Shown: one piece after another, positions 53,501 to 60,900 of the stretch
Position numbering within the stretch: the stretch's first letter is position 1
How the letters are laid out: every line of letters begins with the position of its first letter
DNA from: Pachyseris speciosa
Taxonomy: Eukaryota > Cnidaria > Anthozoa > Scleractinia > Pachyseridae
Direction: 5' to 3'
Length of the DNA stretch: 64,000 nt
Assembly: GCA_016490735.1 (NCBI GenBank)
Contig: JAEMWC010000373.1
Coordinates: forward strand, 338,501-402,500
The notes under the pieces: generated by a model
Databases searched by the model: none
Seen by the model: the letters and a program-made list of their open reading frames with translations, nothing else
Told to the model about the DNA's origin: nothing
Program-made: the position numbers and the translations under genes

Positions 53501-56500
53501 CTTTCCCAGAGGCTGCGATCCTTTTGGCCAGCGCCAAGGATACGAACCTCTGGTCGAATCCAAAAAAGGACACTTCTGATTGGCTGGTAAAAACAAAGCA
53601 ATAAACATGACCAGATCAACCGCATCGGAAGTTGTTTTCGCGAAGTGTCAGGCAATGGCGGAACGAAAGCTACAAAAATGATCACAAGCAAAGGAAAATT
53701 ACTGTCGTTGTAATAATGCGGTTAGAAACCGCCGCGTTTAAGTTTGTAGAGATAAGGCGAAATTAGATGGAATCTTAATAGCTCTCAAACAGCTTACAGA
53801 TGTCGATTTACAACATGTACTCCGACCAATGTTCAAGGTATTTGTGCCATTCGTGTTTAAATAAAACTTTCCACATCAAAACCAATGATAAAGGAATTGA
53901 AATATCTTGTTGAAGAGTTAGAGTAGGCGAGGCAATGTGCAGATCATGTTCAAAGAGAGCGTAAGTTAGACGTTGAATGTGGTAGTCGAATTTCGCAACA
54001 ATAGGGTTTCCGTGCACAGAAATTGACAGTGAATTGATTCAATATATAAGCAGAATATAGTCGTCTTTAATGAGATTGATCCATTGTGTAATAAATAATT
54101 TATACATATACCGTAAAATACTCCCTCAGAGGCTGATTTTTTCTATCTATTTTTGAGGAGGGTTGCACTTATTAGAGTGAAGGCTTATCATAAGGGAAAT
54201 TGGGCTAAGTTTAAAACTGGAGAAGCAATGTTTGGTAACGTTAGGACAATAGTAAAAAGGAATAAAGTTATAGACAACTATTGAATTAATTTCTCCAGCT
54301 ATTTTTAATCATACTGCTGTTTGAGACCTCTGTCATTTTCTATGCAATGTGTCCTTCAAGGTCAAGTTGTGATAATGGTGCAGCCAAAAACATCTGACTC
54401 AGGGTACGAGTACAACACTCTTTTCTCATTCATGATCTGGATACTGGGCATCCAACTGAATAAAACATTCTATATTTGGCAATAGGAGCAGTTCCTATTG
54501 GCTCATACTGCTCGCACTCTGCGTTTATTTCAAGGTTACCATATATCAGTGTCAAAGGAAAATTAAGTGCTTTTGAATCAATCTGTATTTTGATGTACCC
54601 AAGATTGCCTCTAATTTGGTGTCTCCTTGATTTAGCCTTGGATGTGCCGCCAAAAAACAAATCAGGATTTGTTTTATCTGAAATGGGGATCTAAAAGTCC
54701 TTAGGACTAGACTATGTCTTCCTTCTTCAACGAAGTTACTGTAGCTGTGCAGGCTAAGCTTGGGATACTCGAAAAGACACTTGCATGTAGAAAGTGTTTT
54801 CCATACATGGCCAGAACTAGGGAAGAATATTGCCAAAAATTACTGCATTTTAACACATAAATGTACAGAATTTTCCAGAATTCTAATAGCCAGGTCTGAG
54901 GGTCAGCTATATATTCTATTTTCAGGATTTTCACTTGTTCATAAATAGATATATTACAAAAACTGTGTTGTGGCATAATAAATAGGCCATCCCTCCTCCC
55001 CCAGGTCAAGGACAAGTAAGGGGGCCATGTTAAATGCCTTAAAGGTCACATTTATTTTTAGGGAACTCTTTATGGGTGAAAATATATTTCATGTAATATG
55101 TATACCTGAAAGATAAATGTATCTTTTATGAAACCATCCAACAGACAAGGTGGGGAAGGGGATGGCAAGTTTTGAATAGAAAAGCTCAATGACCATATAG
55201 GACACAACCAAAAAATCCATCAATAATAATGAAACTTTATTTGCACTTAAAAATTACACAATGATGAGAAAAGGTACTGAAACACTGTCTTATTGTAAAA
55301 GCAAAAATAATACTAAAAAATATAATTATATCAGATAATCTTCAATTAAATTTGCCGAGTCAGTAGTCTACTTCATTACATCATTAAAAATCTTGTTCTC
55401 CAGATAGCAGCTACAGTAAGAACTTCTGGGTGGGGTAACAAAAATTGAGGTGGGACTATTGTTGAGGTTAAGCTTTCATCGGCCTTTTTCTAAGCCAACA
55501 CTGAAACGATGATTCTTGAGAATCCGAACCTATATTATAAGTATCCTCTAAGCGGGTAATGTAAAGCTTAATTAAACTTGCAAGTTGTAACTGAGGTTCC
55601 TCTAAAAGAATCGATGTATGTATCTCTAGAAAGAGTCGTGTTATACAAAGAAAATCGCTCACAAGTTGGCTTCTACCGCATGTATGTGACTGTTTTCTGA
55701 TTGTTGGTCGATTACCGTGGAATCGCCCCTGCTGACTGCCCTAAATTGGTCCTGCTGAACGTGATGACATGATCAACAGCCGCCATTTTGTCCTGAAACC
55801 TCACGCAGGCGCAATCAAACCGGAACCAGGATTTTCTGGTTCCGGTTTTGGATTCTTCCAGAGCGTCCGTTGCCCGTTCCGCTGGACAAGGGTAACGTAG
55901 GCTCTGGGGACGAGATTGAGGGGCGTAGCTACCTGTACGCACGTAGGCACATGCGCACCCGAAAAAGTCGAAAAAATTGAAATAAAAGAAAATAAAAAAA
56001 GAAATAGAAAGCAAATAATTTGCTTAGTCCTAATCATTTAACTCTGATTGTTTCTTTGAAATGTTATTGATAAAACAACAAACGGTGTTTTTCCACACCA
56101 AATAGTGGTTTCCAGAGAGAAAGACGTGACTCATTAATGTACCGAATGGTCCAAACAAGGCCGGAAAAAAGCGATCAGAAAACAAGCAGAATGGTAACGA
56201 GAAAACGCGTTGTGGTCACTTCATTTTATAGCCTTTCGATCAACCAGTCTTTGCTCTGCTAGGCTTTCCATGGCCAACAAATCAATTACATCAATTACAA
56301 GTCATTACTTTGCCATCGCCACTGACAAAATGACATAGCAGGAAGAAGACACACTGGACACGTGAAGCAAAGTTTAAGTAGCATGAAGAGGCTCAAGACG
56401 CCACTTCGGAGCGTTACGTCAGATGCGAGGTTGTCCTCGCTATCAGTGATGCATTTTCATAAACATAATGAAATCGTCTTTAATGAGGTCATTTCTGAGT

Positions 56501-57915
56501 TTATTGGAAAGGTAGACAGAAGATTAGCTCTGTGCCTGTAACGGAAAACGGTTATAACTTCCACGAAAGCTATGGGCAGTTATATTTTACATAGACTCGT
56601 GACACTGGTTTATTGTTCTTGGAGATGGAGACATGTACACATTGACTGCGTTTTGCAGATTTATTTCTAACAAAAGCCTGGGGCAGATCTAGGGATGGTT
56701 GGGGGTTCGGTCGAATCCCCTAAAATTAAGGCGTTACCGTCTACAAACTTGCAGTTACCACAAAACGCTGGTAAAAAAAACTAAAATAATTTAAAACAAA
56801 AAAGCAAAAGAGAATGTCACTCACAGCAGCAAATTAAGCGTTTTTTGGATCTGCATCTGATGAATCACTGGCGCTAAGATTAGCTTTGGCACAGGATGAA
56901 CATTGGTATTTCAGTGTCTTTAGGGAAGAATTAAAGTTCAACAAATGGTGTGCTTCTCGCTAGGGTTAGCTTCTTGTTTCTTCAGTTTTTTATGAAGCAC
57001 AAAGTTACGTAGGAAATGTGAAGCAAACTTGATCAGCCTGAACTTTTAGCATATTCTTTCGTTTCTTTCTTATTAATTTACAGCAGTTAAAACACGTTGA
57101 TTTGCCCCTCAGAATCGGCTGGAAATCGCATTTCCGAGGACTGACATTTCAAAATTTCCCTAGAAGCTCCCGCCTTCAGCGCTCGTATGTTCCAACTCCC
57201 TTTTTATAAGGAAGGAAGGAATAGCTATAGACAATTATATTTTACACACAGGGATCGCACACAAACTGTGTGACCGTTGTGTATGACTTGAAGTTAGTTG
57301 AAATATATGGGAACATCGAAAAGGTTCATATTATCTGATATTATCGTCATATGCCATAAGATCAAAATAAACGTCTTTTACCTGAAATGTTGTTTATTGT
57401 AGTTCTTGTAGCTGAAAATGGCGAATTTTAGCGATTTGAAGGATTTTGCGTTGGACGTTTACCTTAGAGGAAAGTAGAGAAAAACTTGTGCGTACCTGTG
57501 GAAAAATCCTAGCTACACCCCTGCTTCAAAAGATATTTTTATCCGAAGAACTTCAAGGCAAAGTTGCGTATTTTTGGTGTTGTCAAAAGGCGTTCGAAGT
57601 GGTTTTGCAACAAAATAAACGGTCATAGTCAATGAAAATTGGCAGTTTTGGTCCGTTTACGGAGTAATTAAGTCTACATAACTGAGCATTTGGCAATAAG
57701 AATGGTTCATTTCAACCATAGCACGGGATTTGGGAAGTTGCAGGTTATGGTTGCACTTATGGTGTTTAGGACGTATATATATACGTCTCCGGCAGTTAAT
57801 GGGTTAAACGAAATACACGTTTTAAAGGCAACAACAACAACAATACTTTATTTCACCCCATCATTATTACAACAGAAAATATAAACATATACATAGAATA
57901 GATGATAGGGGTGCA

Positions 57916-57959
<44 letters not shown>

Positions 57960-60900
57960 CTGTAAGAAAAGATATTTAAATGTTAAGGTCAGGGACACAA
58001 GAACAAACACACATAAATACACACAAAAACAAAGTTAAACAGAGTTAAGTAAAGTACCAGTATTTTAAAATGACCATAATTCTTACGTTGCAAAACAGTA
58101 TTATTTCTTATCTTAGAATTACAAAATCGAAATCGAAGTACAGATGTCTAGTAATCTTTGATTAAGTGCTGTTTCATTTTCTTTTTAAATAAAGACAAAG
58201 AAGACGATTTAATATCTTCATCAATGGAATTCCACACTGATGGACCTTGAAATCTAATATTGAATATTCCATAATTAGTTCTTGCTTTTGGGAGATAATA
58301 AGACTGTTTTGCAGCAAGCCTTGTATTATAGCTATGAATCTGTGTTATTTTAGTGAAAAAAGAAATAAAAACAGGTGGTAATAGTTGATTGTGATATTTG
58401 TACATAAAGATGGCTAAATAAAAAGTTACTAGGTCCAAAAATTTTATAATTTCAAGAGACTTAAACAAAGGACTAGAGTGTTCATCAAATCTAGAGAAGG
58501 TAATAATTCGCATTGCTTTTTTCTGTAGAATAGCAATTGGCTGGAGAGTAGTCTTATAGGTATTTCCCCAGATAATTATTCCATAAGTCAAAAAAGGATA
58601 TATAAGGGCATAATATAAGCTTAATAAAATATCTAGGCCAACATAATATCGAAGTTTGGAGAGGATACCAATGCTTCTTCTAATTTTCTTAGTGATACAG
58701 TTAACCTGGTCCTTCCAGTTTAAATTTGAATCAATTAGGATACCCAGATACCTTATACAAAATTCTTGCTTAAGTTGCTTGTTATTGATAGCCAGATTGA
58801 AATCATGAGATTGTAACTTCTTCTGAGGTGGATGGAAAATTACAAAATTTGACTTTTCTATATTAAGTGATAGCTTATTAGCACAGAGCCATATGTGAAT
58901 ATTATTTAATTCAGCATTTATGTTTGTTTCTAGGATAGAAAGAGATTTGCTTTTATAAAACAGATTTGCATCATCTGCAAAAAGATGAAAATCGAATATA
59001 TCTGAGCAGCAGTGAAAATCATTTACATATAATAAAAATAGCAGTGGGCCAAGTACTGATCCCTGCGGGATTCCACAAGTTACATCACATTTAGTGGATG
59101 TTGCATTATTAACAGTAACAACTTGTTGTCGGTCACTGAGATAGGAAATAAACCAGTCTTTAGCAATGCCTCGAATACCATAATATTCTAATTTTTTAAT
59201 CAAAATCTGGTGATTGACGGTGTCAAATGCTTTGGTAAAATCAAGGAATATACCACAAGAATAGCTTCGGTCATCAATTGCTTTCTGAATTTTATCAATT
59301 ATGCAAAGAATTGCATGGTCTGTACTATGCTTAGCTCTAAAACCATATTGGTTTTCAAACAGGACTTTGTTTTTTTCTAAGAATTTAATTAGTCTGTTAT
59401 ATACGAGTTTTTCTAAGAGCTTACTAAAGACAGAGATGAGGGAGATAGGGCGGTAATTGCATAAGCAAGACTGTGATCCTTTTTTGAGGACAGGTACGAT
59501 GTTTGCTATTTTGAAATCACTGGGAACAACACCAGTTGAAAGAGAAGCATTGAAAACAATCTCCAGTGGTTTGGATACACAGGTTTTCAACATTTTTAGT
59601 ATGTCAATTGGGATGCTGGATGGTCCTACAGATTTACCAGTTTTTAACTGTGATATTTCAGCTTCGATTTCACTACATGTGGCAGGAAAAATAAAAAAGC
59701 TATTGCATGTTGGATTGTTTAAATATACCATTGGGCTGTTGGGTGCACTTGGTATTTCATTTTCTAATTTTTTTCCAATATTGGCAAAATAATTATTAAA
59801 TGCATCAGCAACAAGTTTAGGTTCAGTTATTACAGAGTTGTTATCTACAATCTTAATGAGCCTCTGGCTAGTTTGTGGCTTAAATTTTACTATTTGTTTA
59901 ATACCCATCCAAATCCTTTTGCCATCTTTAATGTTTTGAAAAAAATATTTATTATAATATTGTTTTTTGCTTATTTTAAGAAGGTGATTTAATTTGTTCC
60001 TGTATAGCTTAAATTTTGTATGGTAATAGGTAGATTTTGTCTTAAGGTATTTCTTGTAATAATTATTTTTAATCTGAATGGACTTCCGTAGGGCATTAGA
60101 TATCCACGGTTTTGATTTAAGCTTCAGTTCCCTCCTAGATAATTGTTTGACTGGTATATGTTTGTCTATTATATTAGAAATTTTAGAGTAAAATGATTTA
60201 AACATATCGCATGGACTAGCATTGGATATAAAAACAGATTCCCAGTCAATTAATTGAATCTCACTGACTAGGGCCTGCTGATCGAATTCCGAGTAATCTC
60301 TTTTGAATACATTGACATTACAAGGAAGTGTTGAAAATTTGTTAAAGATTATAAAATTAGGAAGGTGATCAGTCAGATCATGCACTATATTACCACTAAT
60401 TGTAAAGTGCTCAATTGAATTGAAAAAAATATTGTCAATCAAAGTTGCTGAATGATCTGTGATTCTTGTTGGCTGCAATATATAGGGCTGGAAAAAATGA
60501 GAACCCAGGGTATTAAGGAAACTATCAGTTGCTGAGTGTGATTCTAGTTTTAAAAGATCTATGTTAAAGTCTCCCATGATTATGCAGGTTTTGTTTTCTT
60601 GATTAATTCTATCAGCTGCGGAGCTCAAATATTCAATAAACCGTTCTAAGTCACCATTTGGGTGTCTATAAATGATTCCACACAATAAATTTGAATGACG
60701 ATTATTATGCACTTCCATCCATAAAGCTTCAAAACCCTCAGTAGTGGTTGTAAATTCAGGTCTTATGCTAAAATTTAAGTTATCATTTATGTAGAAAGCA
60801 ACTCCCCCAGCATTGGAAAGGCTTGGCTGTGAAAGAAACTGATATCCATATAAGTCAGTGTTTGATATAGGAGATTCGCCAATTTTCTGTTTGATTTCAG

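Larger units (their letters stand above)
52756..57803. mobile_element. 5-kb TTAA element with CCC...GGG ends (piggyBac-like)
   Basis: TTAA|CCCTTTGAGTGCCGA on the left and CGGCAGTTAATGGG|TTAA on the right; TTAA at 52752-52755 and 57804-57807. The terminal 15 bp match as inverted repeats with a few mismatches. Its two end regions are also found joined in the shorter copy at 40620-41565. No transposase could be recognised; frames of up to about 100 codons lack motifs. The unit may instead be one old element expanded by other insertions. Confidence 0.5.

Noticed and set aside
55712..56037. Frames of 78-100 codons on the - strand
   Set aside because: No motif, overlapping each other, inside a transposon interior.
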